Below are positions 6,334-12,352 of a DNA stretch of 12,352 nucleotides, piece after piece. Numbering within the stretch: position 1 is the stretch's first letter; each line of letters begins with the position of its first letter. A program made the position numbers and the translations under genes. Below the pieces are notes generated by a model that searched no databases, had not been told where the DNA came from, and saw only the letters and a list, made by a program, of their open reading frames with translations. Source of the DNA: JACMLD01 sp036500065 (lineage in GTDB: Bacteria; Bacteroidota; Bacteroidia; Chitinophagales; Chitinophagaceae); contig DASYCT010000084.1 in assembly GCA_036500065.1 (NCBI GenBank), forward strand, positions 1 to 12,352, written 5' to 3'.

Positions 6334-6350
6334 TTATTGTAGTACAATAA
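6334..6350. promoter_or_regulatory. Inverted repeat upstream of the barrel gene
   Basis: The sequence TTATTGT-AGT-ACAATAA has perfect seven-base arms around three bases and lies 24 bases before the ATG at 6374. It could be an operator-like site or a weak hairpin in the leader between the sigma factor and barrel genes. It is AT-rich and short, so chance is possible. Confidence 0.3.
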
Positions 6351-6373
6351 TCCGTACACAAAATACCCTGGCA

Positions 6374-7774
6374 ATGGAGCGAAACTTTTATACTGATGAC
6401 TTTGAGGAGTTTTTAAAACAAAAAGCCGATCAAAATAAGATGTACCCATCTGACCGGGTCTGGAACAATGTGTATGGTTCCTTACATAACCGGAGAAGAT
6501 GGTTTGCCATAGGCCTTGTATTGCTTCTTGTCAGCTCGGGCCTGATGATAAGCCGCGAAGTATTGATGACCGGCGACAACCAATTGGCGCAGAAGGCCAC
6601 CCCCGCCACTCACCCCCTTGTTACCCCTGCACGTGCTGAAGATGCTTCTGTCGACATCGGCATAGCTGCCTATAAAGGAGCTACTTTACAAAGCAATCAT
6701 TATTCCTATTCCCATACATCCGGCAATAACGACGAAGTTGCTATAGCCACCAGCCCGGAAGCCATCAGCGGTACCGCCCAGCCCGCCAATACGCAGGCGC
6801 TCGTGCCCGGCAATGAGTCCATCGCAGTTGCCAACCTCGTGACCCTTCCCAACGAAGCAGCCCCGCAGGTGATTGAAAACGATGGCCCCGCCAAGGATGA
6901 TGTGGTATCCGATGCGACTGAGGCCAGCCTGAAGAATGCCCGGGTGCATCCCGTAGCGGCTTTTCATTCTTCCATATCGGTAGACAAAAAGGAAACCAAT
7001 GTTCAGAAGGAATTCAATACCGTCCAGGTAAAGATACCCCTGCGTGATAAATGGAGCGTGAAACTGTACAGCAGCCCCATTGTCAGCTATCGCCGTCTCA
7101 GCGACCTGAGCAAAACAGCTAAATATGTTCCTGTTGCCATCAGTTATTCCGGCAATATCGATAGCTATGTGCACCACAAGCCTGCGCTCGGTTTTGAACT
7201 GGGCACCCGTATTCAATATAAGCTTACTCCCAGCCTGAGCGTATTCAGCGGGGTTCAACTGAATTATTCGAGGTATTATATAGATGCTTATGCATATACC
7301 CCTGAACGGGCTCTTATCGGCCTCACTTCGTCACGGTCCCAGCCCGACACACTGTCCAGCTATACCTCTATCCGCAATTTTGGCGGTAATGCCGCCGAGC
7401 AATTGCAGAACCAGTATTTACAGGTGGCTATCCCCGTGGGAGCTGAGTTGAAATTGCTTGGTAATGACCGCATACAACTGGGCATTGCCGCCTCTGTGCA
7501 GCCCTCCTACATGCTGGCCAGCAACACCTATCTTATCTCATCCGATTTCAAAAACTACGTAGAGAATAACGATCTCGTACGTAAGTTTAATCTCCATAGC
7601 AATTTCGAAGCGTTTATCTCTTATGAAACGGCTTCCGGTTTAAGATGGCAGCTGGGTCCCCAGTTCCGGTACCAGATGCTTTCCAGCTACAGCAACCAAT
7701 ACCCTATCCGGGAATACCTGACCGAATTCGGTATCAAGCTCGGCATCACAAGAATTATAAAAAAGAAAAAATAG
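6374..7774 (+). CDS. Membrane-anchored protein with C-terminal outer-membrane beta-barrel domain
   Basis: The 466 residues fall into four parts. Residues 1-42 are charged and lack a signal peptide; they contain FEEFLKQKADQNKMYPSDRVWNNV, in which MYPS-x-x-VW (23-30) resembles a segment recurring in Bacteroidota barrel proteins encoded beside ECF sigma factors (from memory). Residues 43-59 (WFAIGLVLLLVSSGLMI) form one membrane helix preceded by RRR. Residues 60-215 are a disordered-looking linker rich in Ala, Pro, Thr, Ser, Val and Asn. Residues 216-466 alternate polar and hydrophobic/aromatic strands (KWSVKLYSSPIVSYRRL, ALGFELGTRIQYKL, LSVFSGVQLNYSRYYI, LRWQLGPQFRYQML), as in PorT-like eight-stranded barrels, ending EFGIKLGITRII-KKKK rather than in an aromatic residue. 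It follows the sigma gene by 83 bases and is probably co-transcribed. A role as sigma regulator is inference; the barrel call is good. Confidence 0.82.
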   Translation: MERNFYTDDFEEFLKQKADQNKMYPSDRVWNNVYGSLHNRRRWFAIGLVLLLVSSGLMISREVLMTGDNQLAQKATPATHPLVTPARAEDASVDIGIAAYKGATLQSNHYSYSHTSGNNDEVAIATSPEAISGTAQPANTQALVPGNESIAVANLVTLPNEAAPQVIENDGPAKDDVVSDATEASLKNARVHPVAAFHSSISVDKKETNVQKEFNTVQVKIPLRDKWSVKLYSSPIVSYRRLSDLSKTAKYVPVAISYSGNIDSYVHHKPALGFELGTRIQYKLTPSLSVFSGVQLNYSRYYIDAYAYTPERALIGLTSSRSQPDTLSSYTSIRNFGGNAAEQLQNQYLQVAIPVGAELKLLGNDRIQLGIAASVQPSYMLASNTYLISSDFKNYVENNDLVRKFNLHSNFEAFISYETASGLRWQLGPQFRYQMLSSYSNQYPIREYLTEFGIKLGITRIIKKKK

Positions 7775-7847
7775 TCCCCCATTATTGTTTTGAAGTAATC
7801 TCCACCTGGGGCATGCGGAATAATGATGCCGTATTTCTATTTTCCTG

Positions 7848-7855
7848 TATTTTTA
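7848..7855 (+). promoter_or_regulatory. Possible -7 element for the lipoprotein gene
   Basis: TATTTTTA matches seven of eight positions of TAnnTTTG and ends four bases before the ATG at 7860. No -33 element is evident. If used, it would give a leaderless transcript, as proposed for nadC and uvrC. Confidence 0.3.
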
Positions 7856-7859
7856 AAGT

Positions 7860-8501
7860 ATGAAGAACTTCCTGTTTAGCCTGGCGATAACCTGCTTCTT
7901 TTTTTCCTGCAAAAACCAACCGGCCGGTAATGATGCTCCTTCCACTGATAGTACTGCCGCCGCTGCTGCAGACAGCGCTTCTTCCCGGCCCGATACAACT
8001 GAGACGGCGTCTTTTTTCCCGGTGCCGGATTATATCGGCGGACAACTCCGCTATGTGGATTCGCTCCAGTTGCCGCTTACCAAATCGGTTACCGTCAATG
8101 GGAAAACAAGCCTGGTATCTCTCCCGGATGCCGAATTCCGCCGGCTGGCCGGCTATTTCCGGAAGCCGGATATCAACGATCCGGTCCTAAAAAGATTCTA
8201 TAAGGAAACCAGCCTGGCCGACCAGAGCATTCCCTCCGTCACGCTCAGTTATACCACCGACAACCCCGATCTTGAAATCCGGAAAATAGATGTCATCATC
8301 CAGCCTGACCCTGTAAGAAATGACAGGGTCAGGACCATTTATATGGAAAAAATCTTTAGGGCCAATGATACCATTGTCCGGCAAAAACTCTATTGGAGAG
8401 CCAATCATAATTTCCAGATCATTACCGAGAAACAAATAGGCAAGACCCTTCTCCCCGCCGAGCAGGTAAAGGCGGTATGGGACCCCACGGACGCGCATTA
8501 G
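7860..8501 (+). CDS. Predicted lipoprotein of unknown function
   Basis: The 213 residues begin with a lipoprotein signal (MKNFLFSLAITCFFFSCKNQ); C17 after FFS is the likely lipidated cysteine, and an earlier C12 lies inside the hydrophobic core. A low-complexity Ala/Ser/Asp/Thr linker follows (about 21-50), then a folded domain from about 51 to the end. The domain contains PVPDYIGGQLRYVDSLQLPLTK, a stretch with DPVLKRFYKETSLADQS, and alternating strands (VTLSYTT, IRKIDVIIQPD, RTIYMEKIFRAND, VRQKLYWRANHNFQIITEK) that suggest a beta-sheet or beta-sandwich fold. I do not recognise the family. The product should be anchored in an outer or inner membrane leaflet; no clear surface-export signal follows the cysteine. 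It lies 85 bases after the barrel gene and 36 before uvrC, which appears to have its own promoter. Confidence 0.82.
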   Translation: MKNFLFSLAITCFFFSCKNQPAGNDAPSTDSTAAAAADSASSRPDTTETASFFPVPDYIGGQLRYVDSLQLPLTKSVTVNGKTSLVSLPDAEFRRLAGYFRKPDINDPVLKRFYKETSLADQSIPSVTLSYTTDNPDLEIRKIDVIIQPDPVRNDRVRTIYMEKIFRANDTIVRQKLYWRANHNFQIITEKQIGKTLLPAEQVKAVWDPTDAH

Positions 8502-8530
8502 CGCCAATTAGCCTCATTCGCGTAAATTTG
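8498..8530 (+). promoter_or_regulatory. uvrC promoter close to the start codon
   Basis: TAAATTTG at 8523-8530 matches TAnnTTTG exactly and ends seven bases before the ATG at 8538. The nearest -33-like sequence is TTAG at 8498-8501 (three of four matches, spacer 21), which overlaps the stop codon of the lipoprotein gene. The transcript would have almost no leader. Confidence 0.5.
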
Positions 8531-8537
8531 CGTTACC

Positions 8538-10352
8538 ATGACGGCACAGGAATTTCAGCAACTGGCGCATACCATCCCGGTCAACCCGGGCATTTATAAA
8601 TATTTTGACGACAACCAGGAATTGTTGTACGTAGGCAAGGCCAAGAGCCTGCGCAAGCGGGTAAGTTCCTATTTCACCAAAACCTTTACCAATTACAAAA
8701 CACATGAACTGGTAAAGCGTATCCGGCGCATCGAATTTACCATTGTAGATTCCGAGCAGGATGCCTTGTTCCTCGAAAATTCACTTATCAAGGAGTTCCA
8801 GCCGCGGTTCAATATTGATTTAAAGGACGACAAAAGCTTTCCCTATATCGTTATCAAAAAAGAGCCTTTCCCCCGGGTTTTTCTTACCCGCAAAAGGATC
8901 AATGACGGCTCGGAGTACCTCGGACCTTTTACCTCGGTGGGCAGGGTGCGGGAACTGCTCAATTTTATCAAACAGAACATCCAGTTGCGCACCTGCCAGC
9001 TCAATCTTTCGGAGCAACAGATAAAAAAGGGGAAATTCAAAGTGTGCCTGGAATACCATCTCGGCAATTGCAAGGGCCCCTGCGAAGGGCTTCAATCGGC
9101 CGAGGAATACCAGGAAGGGCTTGTACAGTTAAAAAACCTGTTAAAGGGCAACCTGGGCGCCGTACTTGCCCGGTTTAAACAGGAGATGCGGGAATACGCT
9201 GAGAAGATGCAGTTTGAAAAGGCGGAAATGACGCGTAAAAAAATTGAGCACCTCGAAAATTACCAGGTACGCTCCGTAATCGTAAGCAAACATCTCGGCA
9301 CGATAGATGTGTTTTCCGTGCTGAAAGACGATGATATCGCCTATGTCAATTACCTGATGGTGCAAAATGGCACCATCGTGCAAACGCATACCATACAACT
9401 TCAAACGCACCTCGAAGAAGACGAGCAGGAAGTGTTGGCTTTTGCCGTGGCGCAGATGCGCCAGACCTTTAACAGCACCGCCGCGGAGATCATATTACCG
9501 TTTGAGGTGGAATACCCGGAAGAAGGCGTAGTGATAAGCGTTCCGAAAGGTGGTGATAAAAAAAAGCTGCTCGAACTATCGGAGAAAAATGTCAATTATT
9601 TCAAAGAAGAAATACGCAAGAAAAAGATACTGCAACTGGAAGGAAAATCGGACTTCGATAAGAAAAAGGTGTTGTACCAGTTGCAGGAAGATCTTCAACT
9701 GGTGGATCTGCCCGTGCACATAGAATGTTTTGATAATTCCAACTTCCAGGGAAGCTACCCGGTATCGGCCATGGTATGCTTTAAAGATGGGGTGCCGAGC
9801 AAAAAGGATTACCGCCACTTCAATGTAAAAACGGTGGAAGGCATCAATGATTTTGCTACGATGAAGGAGGTCGTCCACCGTCGCTACAAGCGCTTAAAAG
9901 AGGAAGGGCAGCCTTTCCCGCAACTGGTGATCATCGATGGCGGCAAGGGGCAACTGGGAGCTGCGCTGGAAAGTATTAATGAATTGGCGCTAAGCGGGGT
10001 GATGACGGTCGTAGGGCTGGCTAAAAACGAAGAGGAGCTGTTTTTTCCCGGTGATAAGGAATCGCTCAAACTGCCTTATAACAGCGAGAGCCTACGGCTC
10101 ATACGGCGTATACGCGACGAGGTGCACCGGTTTGGCATTACATTTCATCGCAAGCAGCGCAGCAAGGGCACGTTTAAAAACGAATTAGAAACGATTAAGG
10201 GCATTGGAAAATCGACGGCGGATACGCTATTAAAAGAATTCAGGTCCGTGAGTAGGGTAAAAGAAGCCTCTGAAGAAGAGATTGCACGCGTGGCGGGGAA
10301 GGCAAAGGCGGCGATTGTGTGGAAGCACCTGCACGAGGGACAAAATAGCTGA
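8538..10352 (+). CDS. uvrC: Excinuclease ABC subunit C
   Basis: UvrC makes both incisions around a lesion in nucleotide excision repair after UvrA and UvrB load. The 604 residues match the family. The GIY-YIG nuclease domain is N-terminal: GIY at 18-20, YVG at 31-33 and the conserved KAKSLRKRV after it; it makes the 3' cut. Four cysteines (C153, C170, C178, C182) fit the site reported to hold a 4Fe-4S cluster. A UvrB-binding UVR motif lies at about 220-242 (AEKMQFEKAEMTRKKIEHL). The RNase H-like domain for the 5' cut contains FDNSNFQGS (398-406, D399), VIIDGGKGQL (464-473, D467), DEVHRF (527-532) and H537. The tandem helix-hairpin-helix region (LETIKGIGKSTADTLL and following) is at the C-terminus. 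A promoter lies just before the ATG and a hairpin terminator follows the stop. The gene appears intact. Confidence 0.98.
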   Translation: MTAQEFQQLAHTIPVNPGIYKYFDDNQELLYVGKAKSLRKRVSSYFTKTFTNYKTHELVKRIRRIEFTIVDSEQDALFLENSLIKEFQPRFNIDLKDDKSFPYIVIKKEPFPRVFLTRKRINDGSEYLGPFTSVGRVRELLNFIKQNIQLRTCQLNLSEQQIKKGKFKVCLEYHLGNCKGPCEGLQSAEEYQEGLVQLKNLLKGNLGAVLARFKQEMREYAEKMQFEKAEMTRKKIEHLENYQVRSVIVSKHLGTIDVFSVLKDDDIAYVNYLMVQNGTIVQTHTIQLQTHLEEDEQEVLAFAVAQMRQTFNSTAAEIILPFEVEYPEEGVVISVPKGGDKKKLLELSEKNVNYFKEEIRKKKILQLEGKSDFDKKKVLYQLQEDLQLVDLPVHIECFDNSNFQGSYPVSAMVCFKDGVPSKKDYRHFNVKTVEGINDFATMKEVVHRRYKRLKEEGQPFPQLVIIDGGKGQLGAALESINELALSGVMTVVGLAKNEEELFFPGDKESLKLPYNSESLRLIRRIRDEVHRFGITFHRKQRSKGTFKNELETIKGIGKSTADTLLKEFRSVSRVKEASEEEIARVAGKAKAAIVWKHLHEGQNS

Positions 10353-10370
10353 TTTTCATTATCAAAAGCT

Positions 10371-10409
10371 AAAAAAAAGGGGCCCGGATAGAAATCCAGC
10401 CCCGTTTTT
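10371..10409 (+). terminator. Rho-independent terminator of uvrC
   Basis: GGGGC (10379-10383) pairs with GCCCC (10399-10403), and GGAT (10386-10389) with ATCC (10394-10397), around an AGAA loop with a small internal bulge. TTTTT follows at 10405-10409. An eight-base A-run precedes the stem, so the element may also work on the other strand. It begins 18 bases past the uvrC stop. Confidence 0.88.
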
Positions 10410-10524
10410 AAAATCCAATATCCTATGAAAAACCGTTGTAAAAATAGCAAACATATTTCACAATTCAATACCTGTTAGTGGGTATTTTTTTCTGGTACTA
10501 CCACGTATTATTCAGCGCTTTAAA

Positions 10525-10558
10525 TGAAAAAAGGCATCGTAAAAATACGATACCTTTT
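10525..10558 (-). terminator. Rho-independent terminator of gldN
   Basis: On the minus strand a 13-pair stem (10558-10546 with 10541-10529, one G-U pair) closes a four-base loop and runs into a series of T. It lies 19 bases past the gldN stop. It probably ends the gld operon. Between it and the uvrC terminator (10411-10524) I see no gene or other supported element. Confidence 0.85.
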
Positions 10559-10577
10559 GACTAAAACTTGTTTGGAA

Positions 10578-11615
10578 TTAATATGACCAGAGATCTTGTT
10601 CGTAATTGAAGATCTTCTCCTTGATATTATCACCTTCCAGCAAACGCAGGATGGGGTCTTTGACATATTCCTTAATGTAAAGATCATTAGGGTTTTCTAC
10701 CGTCGACTTGATAATACGGCTGGCAAACATGCGGCTTTCAAACACTTCCTCCCAGCTCAGGCGGGCACCGAAGTTTTTACCGTTGTAGGCCTCATATTTG
10801 GCGAGCATAGGGCGTAAATCGGGGTAATAAACCCAGAACAAGGGTGTCACGTCCCGGAAAGAACCGTCGGGGTTCCTAATCGTTTTCAGGGGCGCAATAC
10901 CCAGGATACGCGTATGCAGGCGGGAAGATTCCTTATCGAAGATCACGTCTTCTTTAATCCAGTATTTTTCAATGGCGTTGGGGTCGAATTCATTCACGAC
11001 GACTGAATCCTTTGTATAACCTTTGGAGCCATCGGGGTCTTTTGCCCAATCCGGAACCTGGATTACGTTTGGCTTACCTACCAGGTCGCCCGTAATTTGC
11101 TTGAGTGTGTACGGCGTTGTGAAACGATCATCGACGGGGTCGAAGGCAGTGATATCACCGCTTTTGATGGCATTCAGCAGGATGATAATAAACCGCTGAT
11201 TACCGTTGTCGCCCTCTGCCTTGTAAACAAAAGGCAGGTTCATTTTTTCGTGAACATCGATTTCTCTCCACAAACGCTGGCGATATACGGCGTCATCTTC
11301 CCTGATATGCTCATAAGGAAGGGGATCGCGATCCTTCACCAGGTTGCGCTCGACGGCATCATCGTTGCGCAGGCTTTTGCGTATTACACCCAGGTTTAAT
11401 TCAGGCTCCGGGAGAACCGTTTTGGGTTTGGTAGTATCCGCAGCGGCTACCACCGCAGTAGTCTTACCTGCATTTTTAGTGGTACTTTTAGCCTTGCCAG
11501 AAGCGGGCCTTTTCTTTGCGGTACGCTTTGGCGCTTTTGTCTGCGCGTCAGCAGTTCCCACACAGATAACCAGTACGGCTGCTAACAAACTCAATTTGAT
11601 GATTCGGTTTCTCAT
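10578..11615 (-). CDS. gldN: Type IX secretion system ring protein GldN (PorN)
   Basis: GldN/PorN is a periplasmic protein that binds the outer-membrane lipoprotein GldK/PorK to form the large ring of the type IX secretion system; it is needed for protein export and, where present, gliding. The 345 residues begin with a signal peptide (MRNRIIKLSLLAAVLVICVGTADA, cut before Q25), then a Lys/Ala/Thr-rich basic stretch (26-66) and the GldN domain. Family blocks are REDDAVYRQRLWREIDVHEKMN (105-126), IKEDVIFDKESSRLHTRILGIAPL (220-243), PLFWVYYPDLRPMLAKYEAYN (258-278) and RLSWEEVFESRMF (285-297). I chose ATG at 11615; the frame also opens at a TTG at 11624, which is unlikely. It follows gldM by 29 bases with no clear promoter between, as in the usual gldKLMN operon, and a terminator follows. 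Confidence 0.95.
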   Translation of the reverse strand: MRNRIIKLSLLAAVLVICVGTADAQTKAPKRTAKKRPASGKAKSTTKNAGKTTAVVAAADTTKPKTVLPEPELNLGVIRKSLRNDDAVERNLVKDRDPLPYEHIREDDAVYRQRLWREIDVHEKMNLPFVYKAEGDNGNQRFIIILLNAIKSGDITAFDPVDDRFTTPYTLKQITGDLVGKPNVIQVPDWAKDPDGSKGYTKDSVVVNEFDPNAIEKYWIKEDVIFDKESSRLHTRILGIAPLKTIRNPDGSFRDVTPLFWVYYPDLRPMLAKYEAYNGKNFGARLSWEEVFESRMFASRIIKSTVENPNDLYIKEYVKDPILRLLEGDNIKEKIFNYEQDLWSY

Positions 11616-11644
11616 TATTATCAATTTTTAATCGAACATTCTGA

Positions 11645-12352
11645 TTATTGGAGCTGGAAGGCCAGTGTTCCGAGGTCTCTTACCACTCCATCGGGTCCTT
11701 TTACCCGTACGTTGTCAAAGAATACAGATGTACCCGGGCCTGCCTGCGTGATGATTGACGCGGCGCTTCCGCTCCATCTTGCACCTTCGTTGACAGCCTG
11801 GCGATATACTCCAAAGCTACCACCATTGGCGCCTACGGTATAACCCAACACCTGGTAGTTAGCGTCAAATTCTGAATCCATCAGCTTGGCGATAACACCA
11901 CCCTGCGCTTTAAAGGTAGCGGCAGAAATACGGCCGCCTTTTAAATTGGCTACAGTAGGCGTAGGATCGGGTAAGCGTTTACACCGCATAGTAAAGGGGG
12001 TGTTCTTACCGTTTACCAGTACGTTGATAGTAGACGGCCCGAGTGTTGTTGGCTTGATGATATACCTGTCACCGCTGACATGGGTAATGCTTCCGTTGGT
12101 AAAGGTCGGGTGCATTTTTTCAGCACCGGAAGAACCAGCGGATATAGTAAGAGGATTGTCTACCCCTACATACATTACGTTCATCTTTTCCAGGAACACA
12201 GAGGCACCTGAAGGAACACCGACAGTATATTTTACAGGCTTGGTAATCGGAACTAAAACCCCATCCTGGTTAGTATACTCAATTTTTACGTTCACGATGT
12301 GCTCACCGGCACCGCTTGCTGTAGTCTTATAAAGAGCTACACCATCAGCAGT
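11645..12352 (-). CDS. gldM: Type IX secretion motor protein GldM (PorM), C-terminal part
   Basis: GldM/PorM spans the inner membrane with GldL, takes energy from the proton gradient and reaches across the periplasm with four domains to contact the GldK-GldN ring. Only the last 235 residues are here. The frame is open to the window edge (reading TADGVALYKTTASGAGEHI), so the N-terminal membrane helix and first domains lie outside; the family is usually somewhat over 500 residues. Visible features are VMYVGVDNPLTISAGSS, FTMRCKRLPDPTPTVANLKGGRI and the final VRVKGPDGVVRDLGTLAFQLQ, typical of the last two beta-rich domains. A GTG at 12295 in the same frame is internal. It is directly upstream of gldN on the same strand. 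Confidence 0.93.
   Translation of the reverse strand, partial: TADGVALYKTTASGAGEHIVNVKIEYTNQDGVLVPITKPVKYTVGVPSGASVFLEKMNVMYVGVDNPLTISAGSSGAEKMHPTFTNGSITHVSGDRYIIKPTTLGPSTINVLVNGKNTPFTMRCKRLPDPTPTVANLKGGRISAATFKAQGGVIAKLMDSEFDANYQVLGYTVGANGGSFGVYRQAVNEGARWSGSAASIITQAGPGTSVFFDNVRVKGPDGVVRDLGTLAFQLQ

Noticed and set aside
6686..7258. A 190-codon open frame on the minus strand opposite the barrel gene
   Set aside because: Its Gly/Ile-rich translation mirrors the antisense of the Ala/Pro/Thr linker and barrel strands, and it has no promoter or family match.
10411..10524. Possible small RNA or gene between the uvrC and gldN terminators
   Set aside because: There is no convincing promoter, hairpin or open frame; the T-run near 10484-10490 lacks a stem.
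11616..11624. Extension of GldN to a TTG start at 11624
   Set aside because: The ATG at 11615 gives a normal signal peptide (MRNRIIKL...); the extra three residues add nothing typical of the family.

Overview
The window looks like a core-chromosome segment of a Bacteroidota bacterium, most likely of the Chitinophagaceae/Chitinophagales. The evidence is a gldM-gldN pair (type IX secretion/gliding), several promoters of the Bacteroidota form TAnnTTTG with few Shine-Dalgarno sequences, an ECF sigma factor followed by an outer-membrane beta-barrel gene, and typical lineage families (DUF4783, Haem_bd, KilA-N). No plasmid, prophage module, insertion sequence, CRISPR array, tRNA or rRNA was recognised.

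Layout. (1) 1-1389, plus strand: the 3' part of a KilA-N protein gene cut by the window edge, a perfect 26-bp palindrome, a small protein of unknown function, and a YjdI-type 4Fe-4S protein. (2) 1365-3269, minus strand: DUF4783 secreted protein, a strong terminator, then nadC, a SUI1/eIF1-like factor and a small two-helix membrane protein. These last three form a tight or overlapping run, and the small membrane gene also overlaps the YjdI gene tail to tail. (3) 3443-5480, plus strand: gpmI (phosphoglycerate mutase) with a haem-binding CxxCH protein 13 nt behind it. (4) 5664-7774: ECF sigma factor and a protein with a short cytoplasmic N-terminus, one membrane helix, a long linker and a predicted C-terminal beta-barrel. 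(5) 7860-10352: a lipoprotein of unknown function and uvrC, closed by a terminator. (6) 10578 to the end, minus strand: gldN with its own terminator, preceded by the 3' part of gldM.

Most of the content is housekeeping: NAD synthesis, glycolysis, nucleotide excision repair and protein secretion. The part with most room for new biology is the sigma factor/barrel pair. The second protein's apparent architecture would place one chain in both the cytoplasm and the outer membrane, so it could act as a direct envelope-to-sigma sensor; that is inference from sequence only. A second pattern is that canonical -7 elements lie only 5-7 nt before the start codons of nadC and uvrC, which predicts leaderless or near-leaderless mRNAs. 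Two apparent starts were moved to internal ATGs because the longest frames begin at TTG: the sigma factor (5664 rather than 5646) and gldN (11615 rather than 11624).
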